From an uncultured Lachnospiraceae bacterium (GTDB lineage Bacteria > Bacillota > Clostridia > Lachnospirales > Lachnospiraceae): a stretch of 20,133 bases of DNA. Below the pieces are notes generated by a model. The model was given only the letters and a program-made list of their open reading frames with translations, did no database searches and was not told the origin of the DNA. Below, piece by piece: positions 14,510 through 20,133 of this stretch (positions are counted from its first letter, which is position 1; each line of letters starts with the position of its first letter). The translations under genes were made by a program, and so were the position numbers. The stretch covers positions 1 to 20,133 of the forward strand of contig CAMPAX010000018.1 in the NCBI GenBank assembly GCA_946633495.1, written 5' to 3'.

Positions 14510-16042
14510 TTATCGTCCGAACATCTTCGCGGTTTCAAAGAGGCGTTTTGCCAGATGCTCGGTCAGATCCTTCTGCTGATAGCGCCAGGACCAGTTGCCG
14601 CTTCCGACGCCCGGTTTATTGAATCGGGCCCAGGAATCCAGCTCCAATACATCCTGCATGGGTACGATGGCCATATTTGCCACAGAACCGAAGCAGGCCC
14701 GGATCATGATCCAGCAGATATCTCTGCCGTCGGTGCTGTAATAACGGCGCAGCTTGTCGCGGGATGCTTCAAATGCATTCTTGTACCAGCCCAGAGTGGT
14801 GTCATTGTCATGGGTTCCGGTGTAGCATACGCAGTTCCGGATGTGGTTGTGGGGCAGGAAGAGGTTCTCGTTCGGATTCTCAAAAGCGAATTGAAGGATC
14901 TTCATACCCGGGAAACCGAATTTGTCCCGAAGTTCGATGACGGAGTGATCGATCTCACCCAGATCTTCGGCAATGATGGGCATATGATAGCCCAGAGTCG
15001 CCTCCAGCAAAGTGAAGAAATTCTCACCGGGAGCATCCACCCATTTGCCATGAATGGCTGTTTCTTCACCGTAAGGAACCGCCCAGTATTTATCAAAGCC
15101 ACGGAAATGGTCGATGCGCAGGAAATCCGTCAGTGTCAGCTGATAACGGATCCGCTTAAACCACCAGTCGTAACGTGTCCTGGTGTGCTCTTTCCAGTTG
15201 TAAAGCGGGTTTCCCCACAGCTGGCCGGTGGCCGAGAAATAATCCGGCGGTACGCCTGCGACCACGGTGGGATATCCCTTGGAATCCAGACAGAAGAGCT
15301 TCTTGTGAACCCATACATCCACACTGTCCCAGGCAACAAAGATGGGGATGTCTCCGATGATGGAGATCCCTTTTTCATTTGCATATTCCTTCAGCTTCAT
15401 CCATTCGTAGTAGAACAGGAACTGGATGAACTTGTAGTAACCGATCTCTATGGAGAGCTTCTCCTCCCACTCCTTCCGCTGTGCTTTGGTGGGGTCTTTC
15501 AGCTCATCCTCCCAAAGATACCAGGGAGCTCCCTGGTGGAAGTCCTTGCCGGCCATGAAGAGTGCGTAATCGTCCAGCCATTCATTTCCGGTGCAGAAGA
15601 TCTCATACTGCTGCATCATGGCTTCGTTCCCGGAGAAATCATCATTCACGGCCGGATCACGGAAACGTTCATAAGCTGCTTTCAGAAGCTTTGTCTTAAA
15701 TGCGATTGCATCGCCATAGTCAATGTTCTCGGGATTCCATGCCGGCATATCTTGAAAGTCGGCGTCGGAAAGAAGGTTCAGCTCCTTCAGATGATCAGGG
15801 CTGATGATATAAGGCTGTCCCGCAAAGGATGAGAAAGGCTGGTACGGCGAATCGCCGAAACCGGTATGTCCTAAGGGGAGCACCTGCCACGCGGTCATTC
15901 CTGCCCGTGCAAGAAAGTCCACAAAATCGTAAGCGCCGCGCCCCAGATCACCGATGCCGTAAGGGCTCGGGAAGGATGTGGGGTGGGTAAGGATCCCCGC
16001 GTAGCGCTTTGGGGCCTTTTCTGCCTCATTTGTGATGTCCAT
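14510..16042 (-). CDS. malQ: 4-alpha-glucanotransferase (amylomaltase, GH77)
   Basis: A 510-residue cytoplasmic enzyme that moves alpha-1,4-glucan segments between maltodextrins or glycogen pieces. The N-terminus (THPTSFPSPYGIGDLG, 19-34) and WQVLPLGHT (52-60) are typical for GH77. Catalytic residues are Asp311 in FLRIDHFRGF (nucleophile), Glu359 in IIAEDLG (acid/base), and Asp412 in TGTHDNDTTLGW (transition-state stabiliser). The length matches the family. GGAGG (reverse strand, 16054-16058) precedes the ATG at a slightly long distance. A good promoter for this gene lies at 16081-16109. No other maltodextrin or glycogen gene lies nearby, so it probably works with glycogen genes elsewhere. 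Confidence 0.95.
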   Translation of the reverse strand: MDITNEAEKAPKRYAGILTHPTSFPSPYGIGDLGRGAYDFVDFLARAGMTAWQVLPLGHTGFGDSPYQPFSSFAGQPYIISPDHLKELNLLSDADFQDMPAWNPENIDYGDAIAFKTKLLKAAYERFRDPAVNDDFSGNEAMMQQYEIFCTGNEWLDDYALFMAGKDFHQGAPWYLWEDELKDPTKAQRKEWEEKLSIEIGYYKFIQFLFYYEWMKLKEYANEKGISIIGDIPIFVAWDSVDVWVHKKLFCLDSKGYPTVVAGVPPDYFSATGQLWGNPLYNWKEHTRTRYDWWFKRIRYQLTLTDFLRIDHFRGFDKYWAVPYGEETAIHGKWVDAPGENFFTLLEATLGYHMPIIAEDLGEIDHSVIELRDKFGFPGMKILQFAFENPNENLFLPHNHIRNCVCYTGTHDNDTTLGWYKNAFEASRDKLRRYYSTDGRDICWIMIRACFGSVANMAIVPMQDVLELDSWARFNKPGVGSGNWSWRYQQKDLTEHLAKRLFETAKMFGR

Positions 16043-16080
16043 ATATAGGTATTCCTCCGATGTTTTTTCGTAACTATACT

Positions 16081-16109
16081 ATTATAGCGGATTCCGGTCG
16101 ATATTACAA
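16081..16109 (-). promoter_or_regulatory. Promoter of malQ
   Basis: On the minus strand TTGTAA (16109-16104) and a perfect TATAAT (16086-16081) are separated by exactly 17 bases. RNA would start near 16074, leaving a leader of about 30 bases that carries the GGAGG ribosome binding site. It lies in the 143-base gap between the aminotransferase gene and malQ; I saw no clear intrinsic terminator or catabolite operator in that gap. Confidence 0.75.
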
Positions 16110-16185
16110 GACCGGAGGTGAGCCGGGGCGCTGCGGATTCCGGTTGGAACTTCAGCCTAAGGTCGGCCGCTGCTCTTTCGAAGGC

Positions 16186-17382
16186 TCAGTTCTGCCCTTT
16201 ATAACGGCGGAAGATTTTTTCGAACACCGGGATCGCCCGTTCGACCTGCTCTGTCGGTACGCAGTAAGAGATCCGGAAATGTCCGGGACATGCAAAGGAA
16301 TCGCCGGGGACGGTGACCAGTCCCAGTTCTTTTGCTGCAGTCCAGCAGAATGTATTTGCATCCTCAATGGGGCTCTTCGGGAACATATAGAAGGTGCCGC
16401 CGGGTTTTACTACGGAATAGCCGATGCGTGTCAGGGCATCATAAAGAAGCTCTGCATTTCGCTCGTAGATCGAGAGGTCACTGGTCTCATCCAGTACCGG
16501 TTCGATGGCAAGCTGCATCAGAGAAGAGGGACAGTTATGACCGGTGAAACGCGAGATCTGTCCGCACATGGGCACGATCTTCTCGGCGTCCCTGGCCTTC
16601 GGATTTACCGCAAGATACCCGATTCGTTCGCCGGGGAGGGACAGGGATTTGCTGAAAGAATAGCAGCAAATGGCGTTGTCGTAGAATTTTGATATGAAGG
16701 GACTGTCCGTACCCTTAAAGATGATCTCACGGTAGGGTTCATCCGTGATCAGGAAGATCTCGTGTCCGTATTCTTCCTGTTTCTTTGTCATGAGTGCCGC
16801 CAGCTTCTTGATGGTGGCGGTGGTATAAACGATACCGGAAGGGTTGTTGGGCGAATTGATGAGGATCGCCGAAACCTCCGGTGTAAAAAGCTCTTCCAGT
16901 TTCTCAAAGTTGATCTGGAAGGAAGTTACATCCGCAGGCACCACCACCAGCTCTGCTCCGGTTCCGGTAACGTATGGAATGTATTCCGGGAAATAGGGCG
17001 CAAAGGTGATCACCGTATCACCTGGCCTGGTGACAGCCCGAAGAGCGTGGGAGATCGCAGCTGCCGCGCCGGAGGTGGGGAAGATGTGATCTGCGGTATA
17101 GTCCATGCCGAAGCGGCGGTTCAGGGAGGCTGCTATGGCAGCCTTCGTGGTGGGCTGTCCCAGAGTGGGGCTGTAACCGTGCAATTTCACCGGATCCTCC
17201 TCGGCCAGCAATTTCTGCACGGCGCGGGTAAAGCTTTCCGGTGTGGGTACGGAAGGATTGCCGAGGGAGAAGTTCAGGACGTTGTTCGCCCCCTTTTCTG
17301 CAGCATACTTCCGGCTGAAATCAAAAAACTGACGGATGACGGACTCTTTGCCTGTCATTTCTTTGTAGAATTCGTTGATCAT
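16186..17382 (-). CDS. PLP-dependent class I/II aminotransferase
   Basis: A 398-residue fold-type I aminotransferase of the aspartate aminotransferase superfamily. NFSLGNPSVPTP (37-48) is the substrate-binding start, NSPNNPSG (176-183) holds the conserved Asn, and DEPY (214-217) follows. SFSKSLSLPGERIGY (242-256) has the PLP lysine Lys245 and a phosphate-binding Arg. FRISYC near the C-terminus carries the carboxylate-binding arginine. The amino acid substrate cannot be told; related Clostridia proteins are listed only as aminotransferases. The longer frame from ATG 17448 is rejected because that codon lies inside the promoter's -10 box. ATG 17382 has AAAGGA (17404-17399), 16 bases away, which is rather far. 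The gene shares a two-way promoter region with tatD. Confidence 0.88.
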   Translation of the reverse strand: MINEFYKEMTGKESVIRQFFDFSRKYAAEKGANNVLNFSLGNPSVPTPESFTRAVQKLLAEEDPVKLHGYSPTLGQPTTKAAIAASLNRRFGMDYTADHIFPTSGAAAAISHALRAVTRPGDTVITFAPYFPEYIPYVTGTGAELVVVPADVTSFQINFEKLEELFTPEVSAILINSPNNPSGIVYTTATIKKLAALMTKKQEEYGHEIFLITDEPYREIIFKGTDSPFISKFYDNAICCYSFSKSLSLPGERIGYLAVNPKARDAEKIVPMCGQISRFTGHNCPSSLMQLAIEPVLDETSDLSIYERNAELLYDALTRIGYSVVKPGGTFYMFPKSPIEDANTFCWTAAKELGLVTVPGDSFACPGHFRISYCVPTEQVERAIPVFEKIFRRYKGQN

Positions 17383-17425
17383 GGTGAAGTTACCATATTC
17401 CTTTCGCTTTGATGAGCATTTCCTG

Positions 17426-17454
17426 TTGTGAAGAAACGTGCTTTCCATTATAAT
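17426..17454 (+). promoter_or_regulatory. Promoter of tatD (plus-strand half of a shared element)
   Basis: Plus-strand TTGTGA (17426-17431), 17-base spacer, perfect TATAAT (17449-17454). RNA would start near 17461, leaving about 43 bases of leader that hold the AAGGAGGTGA ribosome binding site (17485-17494). It shares six of eight -10 bases with the minus-strand promoter. Confidence 0.7.
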
Positions 17455-17475
17455 TTATGAGGGCATAAAATACAA
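17447..17475 (-). promoter_or_regulatory. Promoter of the aminotransferase gene (minus-strand half of a shared element)
   Basis: Minus-strand TTGTAT (17475-17470), 17-base spacer, perfect TATAAT (17452-17447). RNA would start near 17440, about 58 bases before the ATG at 17382. The -10 box overlaps the oppositely directed -10 box of the tatD promoter in the palindrome ATTATAAT (17447-17454). Confidence 0.75.
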
Positions 17476-17503
17476 GGGTTTCTGAAGGAGGTGAAGGCTG
17501 CCC

Positions 17504-18322
17504 GTGGACTTAAGATTTTTTGACACCCATACGCACTATAATGACAGGAGATTTGATGCGGATCTTGCCGAGGTGCTGAGGAAGGTACGTAAGGCGGGAG
17601 TCCTTCGGGATACGATCATCGGATATGACATCGAATCCTCGATCCGGGGGATCCGGATCGCAGAGAACCGGGACCGAGGAGACCGGATCGAAGAGACACC
17701 CATACATACAGTGGCGGTCGGGATCCATCCGAATTCCGTAGAGCAGGCCGAGGAGGATGATCTGATCCGGCTGGAGGTCCTGGCGGAGGATCCGTCCGTG
17801 GTCGCCATCGGGGAGATCGGTCTGGATCATTACCGGAAGAATGCAGAACAGGAAAGTGTGAGAGAGAGGCAGGTCTGGTTCTTCCGAAAACAGCTTCGGA
17901 TCGCCCGCCGGGCAAAACTTCCCGTGGTGATCCATTCCAGAGATGCCGCACAGGACACCGTACAGATTCTGGAAGAGGAGAAGGCGTCCGAGGCAGGAGG
18001 CGTGATCCACTGTTATTCCTACAGCCCGGAAATGGCGGAGATCTTCGTGAAAATGGGATTTTTCCTGGGGATCGGCGGTGTTGTGACCCGGCCGGAGGCA
18101 AGAAAACTTAAGGAAACCGTGGAACGGATCCCCCTCAGCCGGCTGGTGCTGGAGACAGATTGCCCGTACCTCGCTCCGGAGGGACATCGGGGCGAGAGAA
18201 ATGATTCCGCAGCCATTCCGGTGATCGCTGAAAGGATTGCGGAACTGAAGGGGATCACGGTGGAAGAGGTGAGCCGTGTCACCTGGGAGAATGCATGCAG
18301 GCTGTACAGGATCGACATGTAA
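17504..18322 (+). CDS. tatD: TatD-family metal-dependent hydrolase/DNase
   Basis: A 272-residue TIM-barrel amidohydrolase-superfamily protein. Metal ligands are all visible: His9 and His11 in FFDTHTHY, Glu104 in GEIGLDHY, His144 in VVIHSRDA, His169 in VIHCYSYS and Asp219 in LETDCPYLAPEG. Family members are 3'-5' DNases or RNases, proposed to act in DNA repair or RNA turnover. The start is a GTG at 17504, chosen because a near-perfect AAGGAGGTGA lies nine bases upstream and the frame begins exactly at the conserved FFDTHTH. tatD upstream of rsmA is common in Firmicutes, and rsmA follows here after 111 bases. That gap is A-rich; I see no clear promoter or terminator in it. Confidence 0.92.
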   Translation: MDLRFFDTHTHYNDRRFDADLAEVLRKVRKAGVLRDTIIGYDIESSIRGIRIAENRDRGDRIEETPIHTVAVGIHPNSVEQAEEDDLIRLEVLAEDPSVVAIGEIGLDHYRKNAEQESVRERQVWFFRKQLRIARRAKLPVVIHSRDAAQDTVQILEEEKASEAGGVIHCYSYSPEMAEIFVKMGFFLGIGGVVTRPEARKLKETVERIPLSRLVLETDCPYLAPEGHRGERNDSAAIPVIAERIAELKGITVEEVSRVTWENACRLYRIDM

Positions 18323-18433
18323 ATAAAGCAAAAAAAGCGAAAAAATCTTAAAACGCAGGACTTTGGCTTTTAACATTCCATCACCGGGGAGCGCGGCAAA
18401 AAAGGAACACTGACATCGAAGGAAAAGGCGAAA

Positions 18434-19444
18434 ATGATAGATGATACGAAAAAACTCAGCAACCCGCAGGTAACCATAGAGACCATTCAGAAATATGGAT
18501 TCCAGTTTCAGAAGCGGTTTGGACAGAACTTCCTGATCGACGGACATGTGATCCGGAAGATCCTTCGGGCGGCGGACATTTCCAAAGAGGATACGGTGGT
18601 GGAGATCGGTCCCGGTATCGGCACCCTGACGCAGTATCTGGCGGAGGCGGCGGGAAAGGTCTATGCGGTTGAGATCGATGAGAAGCTGCTTCCTATCCTG
18701 GGAGATACCCTGTCCGCCTACGATAATGTTTCGGTGGTTAACAGGGATATCCTGAAATGCGACATCTCCCGGCTGATCCGGGGAGAATACAGCAGGGATG
18801 GGGCGCCGGAGCCGGATATGACCATAGGCGAAGAAAGTAAGGCCCGGTCAGGAGCAGAAAGAGGAGCAGAGGCGAGGGCAGAGGCTGGTACAAAGGCAGA
18901 AGCAGTGAACGGCATAGATGCAAAGACGGAAGAAAAGGTTATGTGCAAGATCGTGGCGAATCTGCCGTACTACATCACCACCCCCATCATCATGGGACTT
19001 CTGGAGGGGCAGGTGCCTGCGGAATCCATAACGGTAATGGTTCAGAAGGAGGTTGCCGAACGAATGGCGGCAGCTCCCGGATCGAAGACTTACGGGGCGT
19101 TGTCTCTGGCGGTGCAGTATTACGCGTATACTTATCTTGCGGCAAATGTTCCGCCGAACTGTTTCATGCCCCGCCCCGCGGTGGGATCCGCCGTGATCCG
19201 TCTTACCCGGCGGGCGAAACCACCGGTGGAGGTGGCTGATGCGGCATGGATGTTCCGGATCATCCGGGCTTCCTTTAATGAACGGAGGAAGACTTTGGTG
19301 AACGGACTGCGAAATGATCCGGCGCTGGGCATTTCGAAGGAACAGGCAGAGGAGGCGCTGCAGAAGATGGGCCTTTCCCTTACGGTACGCGGCGAGACCC
19401 TTTCTCTGGAACAGTTTGCCAGTCTTTCGGATCTGCTTCGCTGA
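18434..19444 (+). CDS. rsmA: 16S rRNA (adenine(1518)-N6/adenine(1519)-N6)-dimethyltransferase
   Basis: A 336-residue SAM-dependent enzyme (KsgA/RsmA) that dimethylates two adjacent adenines in the 3' end hairpin of 16S rRNA late in 30S assembly. RFGQNFLID (28-36) is the N-terminal signature, VVEIGPGIGTLT (55-66) binds SAM, and VANLPYYITTP (174-184) is the catalytic motif IV. The length is about 40-50 residues above the usual 270-295. The excess is a stretch at about 121-167, just before motif IV, rich in Ala, Glu, Arg, Lys and Gly (for example GAERGAEARAEAG). It replaces a short loop in other homologues. The ribosome binding site is modest (AAGGAAAAGG, 18419-18428). Loss of this methylation is known to give kasugamycin resistance. 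tadA follows after 53 bases. Confidence 0.95.
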   Translation: MIDDTKKLSNPQVTIETIQKYGFQFQKRFGQNFLIDGHVIRKILRAADISKEDTVVEIGPGIGTLTQYLAEAAGKVYAVEIDEKLLPILGDTLSAYDNVSVVNRDILKCDISRLIRGEYSRDGAPEPDMTIGEESKARSGAERGAEARAEAGTKAEAVNGIDAKTEEKVMCKIVANLPYYITTPIIMGLLEGQVPAESITVMVQKEVAERMAAAPGSKTYGALSLAVQYYAYTYLAANVPPNCFMPRPAVGSAVIRLTRRAKPPVEVADAAWMFRIIRASFNERRKTLVNGLRNDPALGISKEQAEEALQKMGLSLTVRGETLSLEQFASLSDLLR

Positions 19445-19497
19445 CTTACAGAAAGCAAAGGGACCTTCCTGGATCACAGACATCGAAAGGATCGGAC

Positions 19498-20022
19498 ATG
19501 GCTATTTTATACGGGGTGAAGGACCTCATACAGTCGAAAAAAGACAGAGCATATATGCAGGAAGCGCTGGAGCTGGCGGCGAAAGCGGACGGGGGCGGAG
19601 ACGTCCCCATCGGCTGCGTCATCGTCTACGAAGGACGGGTGATCGGCCGGGGGTATAACCGGCGGAATCAGGACCACAGTGCCCTGGCTCATGCGGAAAT
19701 CCTGGCCATCCGGGAGGCTACGGAAGCCATGGGGGACTGGAGACTGGAAGGGTGTACCATGTATGTGACACTGGAACCCTGTCAGATGTGTGCCGGAGCC
19801 ATCGTGCAGGCCCGGATCCCCCGCGTGGTGATCGGGGCTATGAATCCGAAGGCCGGATGTGCCGGTTCCATACTGAATCTGCTGGAAGAACCGGCCTTTA
19901 ATCATCAGGTCGAGGTGGAGACCGGTCTTCTGGAAGAGGATTCATCAAAGCTTCTGAAGAATTTTTTTGCGAAACTCCGTTCTCTCAAGGGAACCTCCGG
20001 GAGAAAGGACCTTTTGCTGTGA
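19498..20022 (+). CDS. tadA: tRNA-specific adenosine deaminase
   Basis: A 174-residue cytidine-deaminase-fold enzyme that converts A34 of tRNA-Arg(ACG) to inosine, letting one tRNA read CGU, CGC and CGA. Zinc and catalytic residues are in HAE (His65, Glu67) and PCQMC (Cys95, Cys98). The family start usually matches the segment from Met20 (MQEALELAAKA), so there is an extra tail of about 19 residues. I keep ATG 19498 because GAAAGGA (19485-19491) precedes it and no ribosome binding site precedes the inner Met. The C-terminal tail NFFAKLRSLK is typical. The SRP RNA gene starts about 50 bases after the stop, a common order in Firmicutes, where dnaX often comes next (not in this window). Confidence 0.94.
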   Translation: MAILYGVKDLIQSKKDRAYMQEALELAAKADGGGDVPIGCVIVYEGRVIGRGYNRRNQDHSALAHAEILAIREATEAMGDWRLEGCTMYVTLEPCQMCAGAIVQARIPRVVIGAMNPKAGCAGSILNLLEEPAFNHQVEVETGLLEEDSSKLLKNFFAKLRSLKGTSGRKDLLL

Positions 20023-20038
20023 CCTGTGCAGAATTTCC

Positions 20039-20067
20039 TTGACTTGCAACATGGATTTCGATATACT
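20039..20067 (+). promoter_or_regulatory. Promoter of the SRP RNA gene
   Basis: TTGACT (20039-20044), a 17-base spacer, then TATACT (20062-20067). This is one of the best sigma-A type promoters in the window, as expected for an abundant stable RNA. Transcription would start near 20072-20074. Confidence 0.85.
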
Positions 20068-20071
20068 GATT

Positions 20072-20133
20072 GCACCGCGCAGCCGGGGAGATAGCGGTGC
20101 CCTGTACCTGCAATCCGCTACAGCAGGGGTGAT
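20072..20133 (+). ncRNA. ffs: Signal recognition particle RNA, 5' part (3' end outside window)
   Basis: The first roughly 60 bases of the bacterial SRP RNA, which carries Ffh and targets ribosomes making membrane and secreted proteins. The Alu-like 5' part is recognised by GGGGAGATAGCGGTGCCCTG (20085-20104), followed by the TGCAATCCGCTA region (20109-20120). Short complementary blocks fit the folded 5' domain: AGCGG/CCGCT (20093-20097 with 20115-20119) and CCTGC/GCAGG (20107-20111 with 20123-20127). Such a 5' domain suggests the large, Bacillus-like form. The call comes from remembered family sequence, a strong promoter just upstream, and its place after tadA. The exact 5' end is estimated. 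Confidence 0.85.

Noticed and set aside
14555..15832. Long open frame antisense to malQ
   Set aside because: MalQ is unmistakable on the other strand; the antisense product has no motif.
17510..18547. Long minus-strand frame across tatD and the start of rsmA
   Set aside because: Both genes on the plus strand have full sets of catalytic residues; the minus frame is compositional.
1..20133. Mobile element or defence island
   Set aside because: No transposase, integrase, tRNA attachment site, restriction or toxin-antitoxin gene found; all genes have core-type functions or Clostridia-like context.

Overview
The window looks like a chromosomal segment of a Gram-positive anaerobe of the class Clostridia, most likely family Lachnospiraceae. 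The reasons are a split purine-terminal pathway (PurO-type IMP cyclohydrolase beside a stand-alone AICAR transformylase), strong AGGAGG-type ribosome binding sites, the order tadA then SRP RNA, and DivIVA-like, MreB, RecD2 and ComF genes with Firmicutes-like sequences. This placement is inference from protein character; no search was run. I see no phage, insertion sequence, integrase, CRISPR array or tRNA, so it reads as core chromosome.

Layout. Positions 1-3837 (+): the 3' end of a phosphatidylserine decarboxylase gene, a membrane sulfatase-fold (LTA synthase-like) protein, then purO and the AICAR transformylase gene for the last two steps of IMP synthesis. Positions 3838-7774 (+): an extended -10 promoter starts a group of a DivIVA-like coiled-coil protein with a ladder of cysteines every 11 residues, a PAS/GAF sensor protein with no visible output domain, and an MreB-family actin. 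Positions 7885-12011 (+): RecD2 helicase, ComF-type phosphoribosyltransferase and D-Ala-D-Ala ligase. Positions 12030-17382 (-): a CPBP-family membrane protease, an uncharacterised one-TM basic protein, PlsC acyltransferase, MalQ glucanotransferase and a PLP aminotransferase. Positions 17504-20133 (+): TatD, RsmA, TadA and the start of the SRP RNA, cut by the window edge.

The genes are mostly growth and envelope housekeeping: lipid synthesis (psd, plsC), cell-wall and shape functions (LTA synthase-like protein, DivIVA-like protein, MreB, Ddl), purine synthesis, and RNA maturation and translation (rsmA, tadA, SRP RNA). The most unusual items are the cysteine ladder, its neighbourhood with an output-less sensor and MreB, a face-to-face promoter pair that shares one palindromic -10 element between the aminotransferase gene and tatD, and a low-complexity insertion in RsmA.

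Several starts were set by ribosome binding sites or promoter position rather than by the longest frame: purO at 1881, the sensor at 5002, mreB at 6779, recD2 at 7885, comF at 10179, the CPBP gene at a TTG near 12941, and the aminotransferase at 17382.
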